This document shows positions 37,647 to 48,544 of a stretch of DNA of 64,000 bases, piece after piece (position 1 is the stretch's first letter; each line of letters starts with the position of its first letter). The notes under the pieces are model-generated. The model worked only from the letters and a program-made list of their open reading frames with translations, was not told the DNA's origin and did no database searches. A program made the translations under genes and the position numbers. The stretch is from Streptomyces sp. NBC_00414 (lineage in GTDB: Bacteria > Actinomycetota > Actinomycetes > Streptomycetales > Streptomycetaceae), in the NCBI RefSeq assembly GCF_036038375.1, contig NZ_CP107935.1, positions 9,610,001 to 9,674,000 of the forward strand, read 5' to 3'.

Positions 37647-38909
37647 TCACCGCCGGCCGGCCCGTCGGCTGCCGTCGTCCCCGATCGCCTCGATCACCTC
37701 GGTGAGGGCCATGAGGCTGTGCCCGCTCACGAAGGCGTCGCAGTGGGGGAGGGCGGCGGCCATACCGCCGGTGCGCGGGACGTAACCGGGCGCCGCCCTG
37801 CGCGGGTTGACCCAGACGATCCGATGGGCGAGCCGCGCGAGGCGGGACATCTCACGCCCGACCGCGCCGGGATCCTCGCCCTCCCACCCGTCGGAGAAGA
37901 CCACCACCACCGCCCCGCGCGCCATGCCCCGGCGGCCGTACCGGTTGTTGAACTCGGCCAGCGCGTGGCCGATCCGGGTGCCGCCCGACCAGTCGGACGC
38001 TGCGGCGCCCACCCGGTGGAGCGCGGCGTCCACCCCGGACGGCCCGGTGTGCCGCAGCACCGGCGTGAGCCGGGTGAGCCGGGTGGCGAAGACGAACGCC
38101 TCGGCCGTGCCCCCGGCCGCGGCGCGCGGAAAGAGCCGCAGGTAGGCGCGTGTGTACGGTTCCATGGAGCGGGAGACGTCGCACAGCAGCACCAACTGCC
38201 GCCGCCGCAACCGGTCGCGGCTGCGGGCCAGCGTCATCGCCTCGCCACCCGTGCGCTGTCCGGCCCGGAGGGTACGGCGCAGGTCGACGCGGCGCCCGCG
38301 CCGACCGGTCTCCTGCCGGCGACCGCGGCGCAACGGCGTCCGCAGCACCAACAGGGCGAGCAGCCGGTCGACTTCGGCCAGTTCACCCGCGTCGAGAGCG
38401 GCGAAGTCCTTGTGCCCGAGAACCTCGGCCGCGCTGCCCACGCTGGGCAGCGCCTCGGTCCGCCGGTCCCGGCCCGCCTTCCGCGTGCGGTCGGAGTCTC
38501 GGTCCGGCACGGCGTCGAGCGCACCGCTCGGCAGCGGTGCGGCGCCGGCGTCCGGACCGGCGCCGGGCGGCACCGAAGCCCGCCCGGTCACGGGATCCGG
38601 CTCGGCCCCCGCCCCCGGCACCGGCCGCCCGCGATCCTGCCGCACGAAGAGCGACACGGAACGCGGAAGGCCTCCGAAGACCGTGTCGAAGACCCGGTCG
38701 AACGCACCGACCTGTTCGCGCCCCGTCACGAAGGCCACCCGGGCCGTCCAGTACAGCGCCGTACGGTCCACCGGCGGCAGCAGACGCAGCGCCTCCAGGA
38801 ACCGCACCGACCGCTCCGGTGTCACCGCCACCCCGGCACGGCGCAGTTCCGCGCCCAGCCGGACCCCGAACTCGGCCCGGTCGAAGAGCGGAACCTCCAC
38901 CGCGGTCAT
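37647..38909 (-). CDS. coxE: CoxE-like VWA-domain protein
   Basis: 420 residues. The N-terminal part (1-90) is the CoxE-type helical region. A variable Pro/Ala/Asp-rich linker follows, then a VWA domain (about 200-400) whose MIDAS motif is DVSRSM. In Oligotropha, CoxE and the AAA+ protein CoxD mature the [CuSMoO2] centre of CO dehydrogenase. The ATG overlaps the stop of the MoxR/CoxD gene (ATGA), and it is the last gene of the cox operon, so the assignment rests on both domain and context. Confidence 0.85.
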   Translation of the reverse strand: MTAVEVPLFDRAEFGVRLGAELRRAGVAVTPERSVRFLEALRLLPPVDRTALYWTARVAFVTGREQVGAFDRVFDTVFGGLPRSVSLFVRQDRGRPVPGAGAEPDPVTGRASVPPGAGPDAGAAPLPSGALDAVPDRDSDRTRKAGRDRRTEALPSVGSAAEVLGHKDFAALDAGELAEVDRLLALLVLRTPLRRGRRQETGRRGRRVDLRRTLRAGQRTGGEAMTLARSRDRLRRRQLVLLCDVSRSMEPYTRAYLRLFPRAAAGGTAEAFVFATRLTRLTPVLRHTGPSGVDAALHRVGAAASDWSGGTRIGHALAEFNNRYGRRGMARGAVVVVFSDGWEGEDPGAVGREMSRLARLAHRIVWVNPRRAAPGYVPRTGGMAAALPHCDAFVSGHSLMALTEVIEAIGDDGSRRAGRR

Positions 38910-39805
38910 GGCCGACGGCCCGCGACCAGCCAGTCCAGACCGCGTTCGCGCACCGAGTCCTGGTCCTCCCGGTACTTCAGCAGCGAACCGAGGGTGCTCC
39001 CGGCGACCCCCGCGTCCAGGACGTCCACGTCGAGCAGCTTCAGCGCGGAGAGCCAGTCGATGGTCTCGGCGATGCCCGGTGCCTTCTGCAGCTCCAGCGC
39101 CCGCAGCCGCCGTACGGCCGCCGCGACCGAGACCGCCAGCTCATGTGACGTCCCGGGGACCCGGCGGCGTACGATCCCGACGAGCCGCTCGGTCTCCGGA
39201 TAGTCGATCCAGTGGTACAGGCACCGGCGTTTCAGCGCGTCGTGGAGATCCCGCGTGCGGTTGGAGGTCAGCAGCACGACGGGCGGCACCTTGGCCCGGA
39301 CGGTCCCGAGCTCCGGAATGGTGACGGCGGCCTCCGCGAGCACTTCCAGCAGGAACGCCTCGAAGTCGTCGTCGGCGCGGTCGATCTCGTCGATGAGCAG
39401 GACGGCGGGCGCGGGGCCGGGATGGCTGAGCGCGGCGAGCACGGGCCGGCGCAGCAGGTACGCCTCGCTGAACAGGTCGGCCTCGCCGATCTGTTCGTGC
39501 CGCGCCTCGGCGAGCCGGATGCCGAGCAGCTGGCGGGGATAGTTCCACTCGTACAGCGCCTCGGCCGCGTCCAGTCCGTCGTAGCACTGCAGTCTGATCA
39601 GCGGGCTGCCCAGGATGGCGGCCACGGACTTGGCCGCCTCGGTCTTGCCGACGCCGGCCTCGCCCTCAAGGAGCAGCGGCTGGGGGAGTCGCAGCGCGAG
39701 GAAGAGGGCGGTCACCAGGCCGTCGTCGGCGAGATAGCCCAGCGCGTCCAGCGCGGCGCGCAGACTCCCGACGCCCGGGAGGCAGCGCTCGACGTACTCG
39801 CTCAC
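38906..39805 (-). CDS. coxD: MoxR/CoxD-type AAA+ ATPase
   Basis: 299 residues. Walker A is GEAGVGKTE (residues ~47-55), Walker B LLIDEIDRAD, sensor 1 LLTSNRTRD, and a C-terminal helical lid follows. The GTG start (39803-39805) overlaps the stop of the upstream XdhC gene (GTGA); AGGAG lies 12 bases upstream. MoxR-family CoxD proteins act as chaperones inserting sulfur and copper into the CO dehydrogenase active site with CoxE. Fully consistent with its place between coxI-like and coxE genes. Confidence 0.88.
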   Translation of the reverse strand: MSEYVERCLPGVGSLRAALDALGYLADDGLVTALFLALRLPQPLLLEGEAGVGKTEAAKSVAAILGSPLIRLQCYDGLDAAEALYEWNYPRQLLGIRLAEARHEQIGEADLFSEAYLLRRPVLAALSHPGPAPAVLLIDEIDRADDDFEAFLLEVLAEAAVTIPELGTVRAKVPPVVLLTSNRTRDLHDALKRRCLYHWIDYPETERLVGIVRRRVPGTSHELAVSVAAAVRRLRALELQKAPGIAETIDWLSALKLLDVDVLDAGVAGSTLGSLLKYREDQDSVRERGLDWLVAGRRP

Positions 39806-40796
39806 GAAGTTCCGGCTCCTGTCTCCGCCTCGGCCCGCGCGTAACGGGCGGGGTCCTTCTCGTACGCCTCGCGGCAGGCGGCGCAGCAGAACCACTGCCG
39901 GCCGCCGCCCGCGTCGGAATACGGGGTGCCGGCTTCCGCGGCGGCGACCTCCATCCCGCACACCGGGTCGACGGCGGTGACCGGGACGGCCACGGCTGCC
40001 GCTTCCACCCCTTCCGCGTCGTCCGCTCCCGGTACCGGCGAGCGCACCGCCCGCACGACCTCCGCGAGGATCGACAGCGCGATCTCACCGGGAGTACGCG
40101 CTCCGATCCACAGCCCCGCCGGGGTGCGGACGCGGGCCCGCTGCTCCTCGTCGAGTTCGGGACCGAGCCCGGCCAGCACCGCCGCCCCGCGCCGGGGACT
40201 GGCGACGAGCCCGATGTACGGCACCCCGGCCCGTACCGCCGCGATCAGGAGCCGCTCCTCGTCGCGGCCGTGCGAGGCGATCACCACGGCCCGGGTCCCG
40301 GCAAGAGTCCCGGCGCCGAGCACGTCGGCACCGGACACCGACGTGATCGCGTAGCCGAGCACCGGTCCGAAGGCGAGCACGGCGCGGGCGATGGGGGACT
40401 CGCCGAACACCAGCACGCGCGGTGCGGGCCGCAGGGGTTCCAGGAAGATCTCCAGCTCGCCGCCGGACAGACAGGGGTTGGAGACGCTGACCGCGCCCTC
40501 CTCGACGACCGGTTCCCCGGTGCCGTCCGCGGTCTCCTCAGGTGAGATGCGCAGCAGCAGGGACTCGCCGCTGCGCAGGGTCCGCAGCGCCTGGACCCGT
40601 ACGGTGGCCTCCGCGCAGACCCCTCCGACGAAACCCTCGATCCTGCCGTCCGCGAGGACCAGCGCGGTGTCGCCAGGGCGCGCGCTCGCCGGACGGCGGG
40701 CGCGTACCACGGTGGCCTTCACGAACGGCACATGACGTCCCGTCAGTTCGGCCATGCGGGCCTCCAGCATCCCGGGAGGCGGTGGTGCGACGGGAC

Positions 40797-40800
<4 letters not shown>
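39802..40800 (-). CDS. XdhC/CoxI family maturation factor fused to a YHS domain
   Basis: 332 residues from ATG 40798-40800, which overlaps the coxL stop (ATGA). The N-terminal XdhC domain (about 10-110) and the Rossmann-like XdhC_C domain (about 135-260; VLVFGESPIARAVLAFG) are those of CoxI/XdhC proteins, which bind molybdenum cofactor and promote its sulfuration. Residues about 285-325 form a YHS domain: DPVCGMEVA with WFCCAACREAYEKDP, a cysteine-rich metal-binding motif. This fusion is unusual and might deliver copper or another metal to the CO dehydrogenase centre; that is inference. Confidence 0.85.
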
Positions 40801-43186
<2,386 letters not shown>

Positions 43187-43190
<4 letters not shown>

Positions 43191-43705
43191 GTCCGGCTCC
43201 CCGTGGTCGTGGCCGGAGCGGTGGCCGTGCCCTCGGGGGTGGCCGCGGCCTCTTCCCTGGCCGCCCACTGGATGGACCTGACGATGTTCAGATAGCCGGT
43301 GCACCGGCACAGCTGGCCCGAGATCGCCTCACGGATCTCCTGGTCGGACGGATCCGGGTTGCGGTCCAGGAGCGCCCGGCCGGTCAGCATCATGCCCGGC
43401 GTGCAGAACCCGCACTGCAGGCCGTGCTGCTCGATGAAACCCCGCTGCACGGGGTCGAGCCGGTCGCCGTCCGCCAGGTCCTCGACCGTACGGATCTCAT
43501 GACCGGCCGCCATCGCCGCCAGGACCGTGCAGCTCTTCACCGGCTCGCCGTCCATCAGCACCACACAGGTGCCGCAGTTGCTGGTGTCGCAGCCCCAGTG
43601 CGTGCCCGTCAGCCCCAGGTCGTCACGGAGGAAGCGCACCAGCAGATGGCGGGGCTCGACCTCCCGGGTCCGGTCCTCGCCGTTGACCTTGACGGTGATC
43701 CGCAT
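43187..43705 (-). CDS. coxS: CO dehydrogenase small subunit (2x[2Fe-2S])
   Basis: 172 residues from ATG 43703-43705; a GTG three codons earlier overlaps the coxM stop, but GGGAGG fits the ATG better. The plant-type ferredoxin cluster ligands are in CDTSNCGTC plus a later Cys (SCTVLA). The second cluster is in QCGFCTPG and CRCTGY. It passes electrons from the molybdenum centre to the FAD subunit. The C-terminal 20 residues are an Ala/Thr-rich extension. Confidence 0.93.
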
Positions 43706-43710
43706 ACGCC

Positions 43711-44598
43711 TCACGCCTCCCTTGCCGTGGTGGCCCCGGCGGCCCGTGCGACGGCTCGCCGCAGGGCCCGCCTGGTGAGTTCGCCGGCCAGGTGCCGCTT
43801 GTACTCGGCGCTGCCCCGGCCGTCGGTGACCGGCGAACAGCTCGCGGAGGCCAGCCGGCCGGCCTCCTCGTACAACGACTCGGCCGGCTCGCCGCCGTTC
43901 AGCAGCTCCTGGACCGCGTCGAGGTTCAGCGCACCGGCGCCCACCGCCGCCAGGCCCACGCCCGCGTCGGCGATCCGCCCCTCGCGCAGGGTCAGTGCGA
44001 CCCCCGCGGCGGCGACGGCCCAGTCACCGGCCTTCCGCTCGACCTTCTCGTACGCGCTCCCCGCCCCCGGCAGGACCGGGATCCGTATCTGGACCAGCAT
44101 CTCGCCGACGCCCACCGCGGTCTCGTACGGGCCCTGGTGGAAGTCGGCCATGGGCACGACCCGTTCGCCGCTCTCGCCGCGGATCACGACGCGGGCGTGC
44201 AGTGCCCCGCACACCGCGGACAGGTCCTCCGACGGGTCCGCCTGGCACAGGGAGCCGCCGATCGTGCCCCGGTTGCGGACCGGCGGGTCGGCGATCACCC
44301 TCTCCGCGTCATGGACGATGGGGAAGTGGCGGCCGACCAGCGACGATTCCAGGAGGGTGCGGTGCCGGGTGAGGGCGCCGATGTGCAGCTCCTCGCCGAC
44401 CCTCTCGATGTGGTCCAGTTCGTGCAGGTCGTTGATGTCGACGAGGAGTTCGGGCCCGGCGAGGCGCAGTTTCATCATCGGCAGCAGGCTGTGACCGCCG
44501 GCCACGACCCGGGCCTCCTCGCCGTAGCGCCGCAGTAGCTCCAGCGCCTCGTCCACGCTCGCCGCGCGCCGGTAGTCGAACGAAGCGGGTACCTGCAC
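43711..44598 (-). CDS. coxM: CO dehydrogenase medium (FAD) subunit
   Basis: 295 residues from GTG 44596-44598, preceded by GGGAG; the longer upstream frame is not supported. FAD-binding motifs are AGGHSLLPMM and TIGGSLCQADPS. First gene of the operon coxM-coxS-coxL-xdhC/coxI-coxD-coxE; all junctions are overlapping or within a few bases. The regulator gene lies divergently, and the 166-bp gap contains a candidate operator. Electrons leave from FAD to quinone in known CO oxidisers. Confidence 0.93.
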   Translation of the reverse strand: MQVPASFDYRRAASVDEALELLRRYGEEARVVAGGHSLLPMMKLRLAGPELLVDINDLHELDHIERVGEELHIGALTRHRTLLESSLVGRHFPIVHDAERVIADPPVRNRGTIGGSLCQADPSEDLSAVCGALHARVVIRGESGERVVPMADFHQGPYETAVGVGEMLVQIRIPVLPGAGSAYEKVERKAGDWAVAAAGVALTLREGRIADAGVGLAAVGAGALNLDAVQELLNGGEPAESLYEEAGRLASASCSPVTDGRGSAEYKRHLAGELTRRALRRAVARAAGATTAREA

Positions 44599-44701
44599 GG
44601 CACGCTCCCTCCCGTCGAGGACCGGGCCGGTGTCCGGGGGTCCCGGGCCCCAGAGGTCCGGGGGGAACAATTGCGCGGGCGTATGTGCCGGTCAACGGCG
44701 A

Positions 44702-44721
44702 CTCAAGCGAATGCTTAAGAC
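44702..44721. promoter_or_regulatory. Candidate LysR operator between coxM and lysR
   Basis: CTCAAG, four bases, then TGCTTAAGAC. The same arrangement (CTTCAG-N4-TGCTTAAGAC, opposite orientation) recurs before coxG at 45773-45792. The element lies 103 bp upstream of coxM and 43 bp upstream of the regulator start. A shared, spaced element at two promoters of one pathway supports a common regulator. Confidence 0.55.
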
Positions 44722-44764
44722 ACCTGGTACCGGAAGGGGTCCTACCGGCCGAACAGCCGTTGTA

Positions 44765-45733
44765 ATGACGGACATGACGCTGACTCAGCTGCGCGCGTTC
44801 GTCACAGTGGCCCGCCTGGGCTCCGTGAAGGGCGCCGCCCAGTCCCTCGGTGTCACCGAGGCGGCCGTCTCCGGAGCGGTCGCCGCGCTCCGCCGCGAAC
44901 TGGGCGACGTGCTCTTCATCCGGGCCGCCGGCGGGATCAGCCTCACCCCGGGCGGCAGCCGGCTGGCCGCGGGGGCCGCCGAGATCGTCGGACTCGCCGA
45001 GGAGACCCGGCACCGGGTCCGCCAGGCGAGTTCCGGCACCGCCCACCTGCGCGTGGCGTCCACCGAGGCCGGCGTCGAGCAGGTGCTGCCCGCGCTGCTC
45101 ACGGCCTTCGGGCGCAGGCAGCCCGATCTGGACGTAGAGAGCCTCGCCGTACCGGTGGCCGTCTTCGGCGACCTGCTCCGCGACCGCCGTGCCGATGTCA
45201 CGATCGGTCCGGCCCCGCATCCGGGACCGGCCGTCGAGTCGATACCGTTCCTGCGCTTCCAGCTGGCCGTCGTCGCCGCACCGGACCATCCGCTGCGAAA
45301 CCGGCAACGGCTGGTCCCCGCCCAACTGGCCCAGGAACCATGGCTGCTCGGCCCCGCCGGGCTCGATCCGGACACCCTGTCCGGCGCCTTCCTCGCCCAC
45401 ATCGGTGTCGAGGCCACCGACGCCAAGGCGTTCCCGAGCGTCACGGCCTCGCTCAACGCGGTGGCCGCCGGGGCCGGCCTGTCCGTGGCCTTCCTGCACG
45501 TCGTGCGCGACGACCTGCGGCGCGGGGCACTGGTCCGGCTCGACGTCGCGGGCGCCCGGCTGGGCGGGATCCTGTACGCGAGCGCGCTCACCGGTGAACG
45601 GCGGTCGACGACGGCCACCGCGCTGTGCCGCTTCGTGACGACACCGGCCGCGACGCAGGCGGTGCTGACCCGCTCCAACGGGGTTCCCATGAACGAGTTC
45701 CGTCCGCCTGTCCACGTCACGATCTGGAGCTGA
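44765..45733 (+). CDS. LysR family transcriptional regulator of the cox locus
   Basis: 322 residues from ATG 44765; ATG 44774 is an equally possible start and neither has a strong ribosome site. The winged helix-turn-helix is at the N-terminus (LTQLRAFVTVARLGSVKGAA, then LGVTEAAVSGAVAALRRELG), and the effector domain spans about 95-300. It is divergent from coxM and followed by coxG, the usual place for a CO-oxidation regulator. It probably senses a metabolite or redox cue rather than CO itself, since it lacks heme or MHYT domains; that is inference. Confidence 0.88.
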   Translation: MTDMTLTQLRAFVTVARLGSVKGAAQSLGVTEAAVSGAVAALRRELGDVLFIRAAGGISLTPGGSRLAAGAAEIVGLAEETRHRVRQASSGTAHLRVASTEAGVEQVLPALLTAFGRRQPDLDVESLAVPVAVFGDLLRDRRADVTIGPAPHPGPAVESIPFLRFQLAVVAAPDHPLRNRQRLVPAQLAQEPWLLGPAGLDPDTLSGAFLAHIGVEATDAKAFPSVTASLNAVAAGAGLSVAFLHVVRDDLRRGALVRLDVAGARLGGILYASALTGERRSTTATALCRFVTTPAATQAVLTRSNGVPMNEFRPPVHVTIWS

Positions 45734-45772
45734 CGTCCTCCCGCCGGGCCTCTTGAGCAGCTCCTGCCGGGC

Positions 45773-45792
45773 GTCTTAAGCAAAGGCTGAAG
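45773..45792. promoter_or_regulatory. Candidate LysR operator upstream of coxG
   Basis: GTCTTAAGCA, four bases, CTGAAG: the reverse of the element before coxM. A related half-site TCTTGAGCA lies at 45751-45759, 23 bp earlier. The site ends 36 bp before the coxG GTG, so it could overlap the promoter. Confidence 0.5.
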
Positions 45793-45827
45793 AGCACGTT
45801 GACGCCCCGGCGGGCGGAGCCCATCGT

Positions 45828-46646
45828 GTGTCCGTCATGGACTTCACCAACGAGTTCCGAGTGAACCTGCCGCCCGGCGAGGCCTGGGACGTACTGACCG
45901 ACGTGGAGCGGATCGCTCCCTGCATGCCGGGTGCCCAGCTCACCGGCGTGGACGGGAATGCCTACAACGGCGTCGTGAAGGTCAAGGTCGGCCCCATGAC
46001 CGTCCAGTACAAGGGGGTCGTCTCCTTCGAGGAGAAGGACGAGGCGGGGCGTACGGCGGTGCTGCACGCGCGGGGCCGTGACACCCGCGGCCAGGGCAAC
46101 GCCGATGCCTGGGTCACCGCCCGGCTCGTCCCGGACGGCGACGGAACGCGGGTGACGGTGGACACCCGGCTCACCATCACGGGCCGGGTCGCGCAGTTCG
46201 GCAAGGGGATGATCGAGGAGATCAGCGGGCGGCTGCTCGCCCAGTTCGTCGACAACCTGGAGGGCCGGCTCGCCGCGGAGAGGCGCCGGGACGCCGGCTC
46301 GCAGTCCGTGCCGAGCGCCGGTCCCGCCGTGGTGCCGGACGCCGGCCCGGCGGGCGGACCGGCCACCGGGCCGGGAACCACGGTGCCGGCCGCCGCCACC
46401 GCGGACGGCCCGGAGGAGAACGCCCCCGCCGCCGCGACCGCAGCCGCGAAGGAGCCTGCCCCGGCGGCCCCGGTGGCTGGGCCCACCGCCGGGTCGAACG
46501 GCGTCGGCCCCGCACCCGCCCCGGCCGAGCCACAGCCCCTGGACCTGATGAGCGTCGCCCGGGGCGCCGTCCTCAAGCGCGCCCTGCCGGCGGTGCTGGT
46601 TCTGGCCGTGATCGTCATCGCCCTGGTGGTGTGGCTCGCGCGCTAG
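45828..46646 (+). CDS. coxG: CoxG-type SRPBCC protein with C-terminal membrane anchor
   Basis: 272 residues from GTG 45828 (GGAG nine bases upstream); ATG 45837 is the family-like start (MDFTNEF) but lacks a ribosome site at good spacing. The SRPBCC/CoxG domain spans about 4-150 (APCMPGAQLTGVDGN). An Ala/Pro/Gly-rich linker of roughly 85 residues and a C-terminal hydrophobic helix (AVLVLAVIVIALVVWLAR) follow. CoxG is thought to anchor CO dehydrogenase at the membrane, and recent work on mycobacterial CO dehydrogenase suggests CoxG carries quinone from membrane to enzyme. The long flexible tether and tail anchor here fit that role. Confidence 0.88.
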   Translation: MSVMDFTNEFRVNLPPGEAWDVLTDVERIAPCMPGAQLTGVDGNAYNGVVKVKVGPMTVQYKGVVSFEEKDEAGRTAVLHARGRDTRGQGNADAWVTARLVPDGDGTRVTVDTRLTITGRVAQFGKGMIEEISGRLLAQFVDNLEGRLAAERRRDAGSQSVPSAGPAVVPDAGPAGGPATGPGTTVPAAATADGPEENAPAAATAAAKEPAPAAPVAGPTAGSNGVGPAPAPAEPQPLDLMSVARGAVLKRALPAVLVLAVIVIALVVWLAR

Positions 46647-46653
46647 AACGCCC

Positions 46654-46670
46654 GGCCCGGCCACCGGGCC
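46654..46670 (+). terminator. Hairpin after coxG
   Basis: A 7-bp perfect stem with a 3-base loop (46654-46660 with 46664-46670, GGCCCGG/CCGGGCC) lies just past the coxG stop. A short G-rich tandem repeat (gcggggc units, about 46703-46729) follows in the same gap. Confidence 0.5.
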
Positions 46671-46876
46671 CCCGGACAGCCAGGGCGTCCCGCGGGTCCC
46701 TCGCGGGGCGCGGGGCGCGGGGCGCGGGACGCACGGTCGGAGGCGACGGTGGCGTGCGCCCCGCCGTCGGCTGGCGGGTCGGCGGCGGTCGCCGCGTGCC
46801 GCCGGACACACGTGCGGCCCACGGCTCGCGGCCCCGCGGATTTCGTACTCACGCCCGGTATCGACAGGATGGGGGC

Positions 46877-47410
46877 ATGAACGACATCCGTACCCCCCGC
46901 CTCCTGCTGCGCCGCTGGCGGGACGACGACCTCGTGCCCATGTCCGAGATCCACGCCGACCCGACGGTCATGCAATGGATCGGCGACGGCCGCCCGCGCT
47001 CCCTGGAGGAGACCGCGGAGGACATCGAGGCGTGGGAGGAGGAGTGGGACGAGGAGGGTTTCGGGATCTTCGCCGTCGAACTCCTCGGCTCGGGAGAACT
47101 CGCCGGAGCGGTCGGCCTGTACGTCGCCGATTCCCCGCCCGAGATCGCGGACCGGATCGCCATCGGCTGGCGGCTGGGACGGGTCTACTGGGGACAGGGA
47201 TACGCGTCGGAGGCCGCTCACGCCGCGCTTGAGTTCGCCCTCCAGGACCGCGGTATCGACCGGGTCGTCGCCGCGCCCCGGCCGGGTGACAGCGCGTCCG
47301 CGAACGTGCTGGACAAGCTCGGCATGAAGATGGAGGGCGCCGCGCAGGACCCGGTGCACGGACACGACCTGCGGCTCTACTCGATCGACCTGACGGAGTT
47401 CGAGGTCTGA
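46877..47410 (+). CDS. GNAT family N-acetyltransferase (RimJ/RimL-like)
   Basis: 177 residues from ATG 46877-46879; the open frame extends upstream but without start support. The fold begins TPRLLLRRWRDDDLVPM, typical of the RimJ/RimL acetyltransferase branch. The acetyl-CoA-binding segment lies around GWRLGRVYWGQGYASEA, with SANVLDKLGM after it. Substrate unknown (N-terminal amines or small molecules). Transcribed alone; nothing links it to the cox genes. Confidence 0.85.
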   Translation: MNDIRTPRLLLRRWRDDDLVPMSEIHADPTVMQWIGDGRPRSLEETAEDIEAWEEEWDEEGFGIFAVELLGSGELAGAVGLYVADSPPEIADRIAIGWRLGRVYWGQGYASEAAHAALEFALQDRGIDRVVAAPRPGDSASANVLDKLGMKMEGAAQDPVHGHDLRLYSIDLTEFEV

Positions 47411-47805
47411 CCGGTGGGGTGCGCGCACGGCCGGCGGCTGCCCCGCCGACGGCCGATGCCGTGGACCGGAACGCGTCCGCGCCACGCCCGCCGTCGCAGG
47501 GTGCACAAATGGCTGGAGTTCGACCTGGCTCGTCCGGGTCGGGGTACGTACGATGCGATCGCTCCCGGCCTTCACAGCGCCTTCATGGCTCCTTCACAGG
47601 GTCGGGTCCCGGTAGGCGTGCGGACGGTGTGCGCGTAGTTGATTGTTTGACATGTGCATGACTGTCTGTGCGCCCGCGGCTCCATGTCTGATCCAAAGCA
47701 CCAGGTCCGCGACGGCTCTCCGTGCACGCGGAGGCCCGCACCCCCCATTTCGCGGCGGGACACGTTCCCCGCCGCCGGAACACCGACGCAACGGATTGGA
47801 ACACC
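47411..47805. other. Long intergenic region before DUF4360 gene
   Basis: 395 bp with no credible gene; a minus-strand frame covering it is antisense to the DUF4360 gene. A short direct repeat ccttcac-agcg/ccttcac-aggg is visible near 47571-47600. The AT-richer segment around 47637-47670 (TTGATTGTTTGACATG) may be the promoter of the DUF4360 gene, with a leader of about 120 bases. Confidence 0.4.
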
Positions 47806-48456
47806 ATGACTGGTGGGCTGCTCCTGAGTGGCGCGATCGCCGCGCTGTTCGCCACCGCACTCCCCGCGCACAACCCGTCGGGCGTGATCGTCGACCCGCC
47901 CCCGGACAAGATCGTCATCAATGTCGCCACGGTGAACGGCTCCGGCTGTCCGCAGGGCACCGCCGCCGTCGCCGTGTCCCCGGACAACACCGCCTTCACG
48001 GTGACCTACAGCGACTATCTCGCCCAGGTCGGAGGCAACTCCGATCCCACCGCGTTCCGCAAGAACTGCCAGCTCAACCTGGTCGTCGCCGTGCCAGGGG
48101 GCTTCACGTACGCCATCGCCAGCGCGGACTACCGCGGCTTCGCCTCTCTCAAGGCGGGGGCGACCAGCACCGAGAAGGCCTCGTACTACTTCCAGGGCTC
48201 GTCGAACACGGCCTCCATCACCCATCCCTTCAGAGGCCCCTACGACGACAACTGGCAGGCCACGGACACCACGGAGTGGGCCCAACTGGTCTGGGCGCCC
48301 TGCGGTGTCCAGCGGAACTTCAACATCAACACCGAGATCCGTGTGAACGCGGGCACGTCCGCTCCCAGCAGCACCAGCTTCATGACCATGGACTCGACCG
48401 ACGGTGAACTCAGCACCATCTACCACCTGGCATGGAAGGAGTGCCCCAGCTCCTGA
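47806..48456 (+). CDS. Secreted DUF4360 protein
   Basis: 216 residues. A short signal peptide (GLLLSGAIAALFATALPA) precedes a beta-rich extracellular domain with four cysteines that could form two disulfides (e.g. GSGCPQGTAAVAVSPDNTAF and KNCQLNL, later APCGVQRN and KECPSS). This is the DUF4360 family, common in actinobacteria and fungi and of unknown function. The start has only a weak ribosome site. Two strong hairpins follow. Confidence 0.85.
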   Translation: MTGGLLLSGAIAALFATALPAHNPSGVIVDPPPDKIVINVATVNGSGCPQGTAAVAVSPDNTAFTVTYSDYLAQVGGNSDPTAFRKNCQLNLVVAVPGGFTYAIASADYRGFASLKAGATSTEKASYYFQGSSNTASITHPFRGPYDDNWQATDTTEWAQLVWAPCGVQRNFNINTEIRVNAGTSAPSSTSFMTMDSTDGELSTIYHLAWKECPSS

Positions 48457-48508
48457 CCCGGACCGGGTCCCCTTGGCCGACTCCTCCGCACCGGGAGCCG
48501 GCCAAGGG
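48455..48508. terminator. Twin hairpin terminator between convergent genes
   Basis: Two perfect stems in tandem: 48455-48461 with 48463-48469 (GACCCGG/CCGGGTC, one-base loop) and 48470-48479 with 48499-48508 (CCCTTGGCCG/CGGCCAAGGG). They separate the DUF4360 gene from the end of the kinase operon. Confidence 0.7.
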
Positions 48509-48544
48509 CGTACCACCGGGCCGGTCCGGGGCGGACACCGGCTC

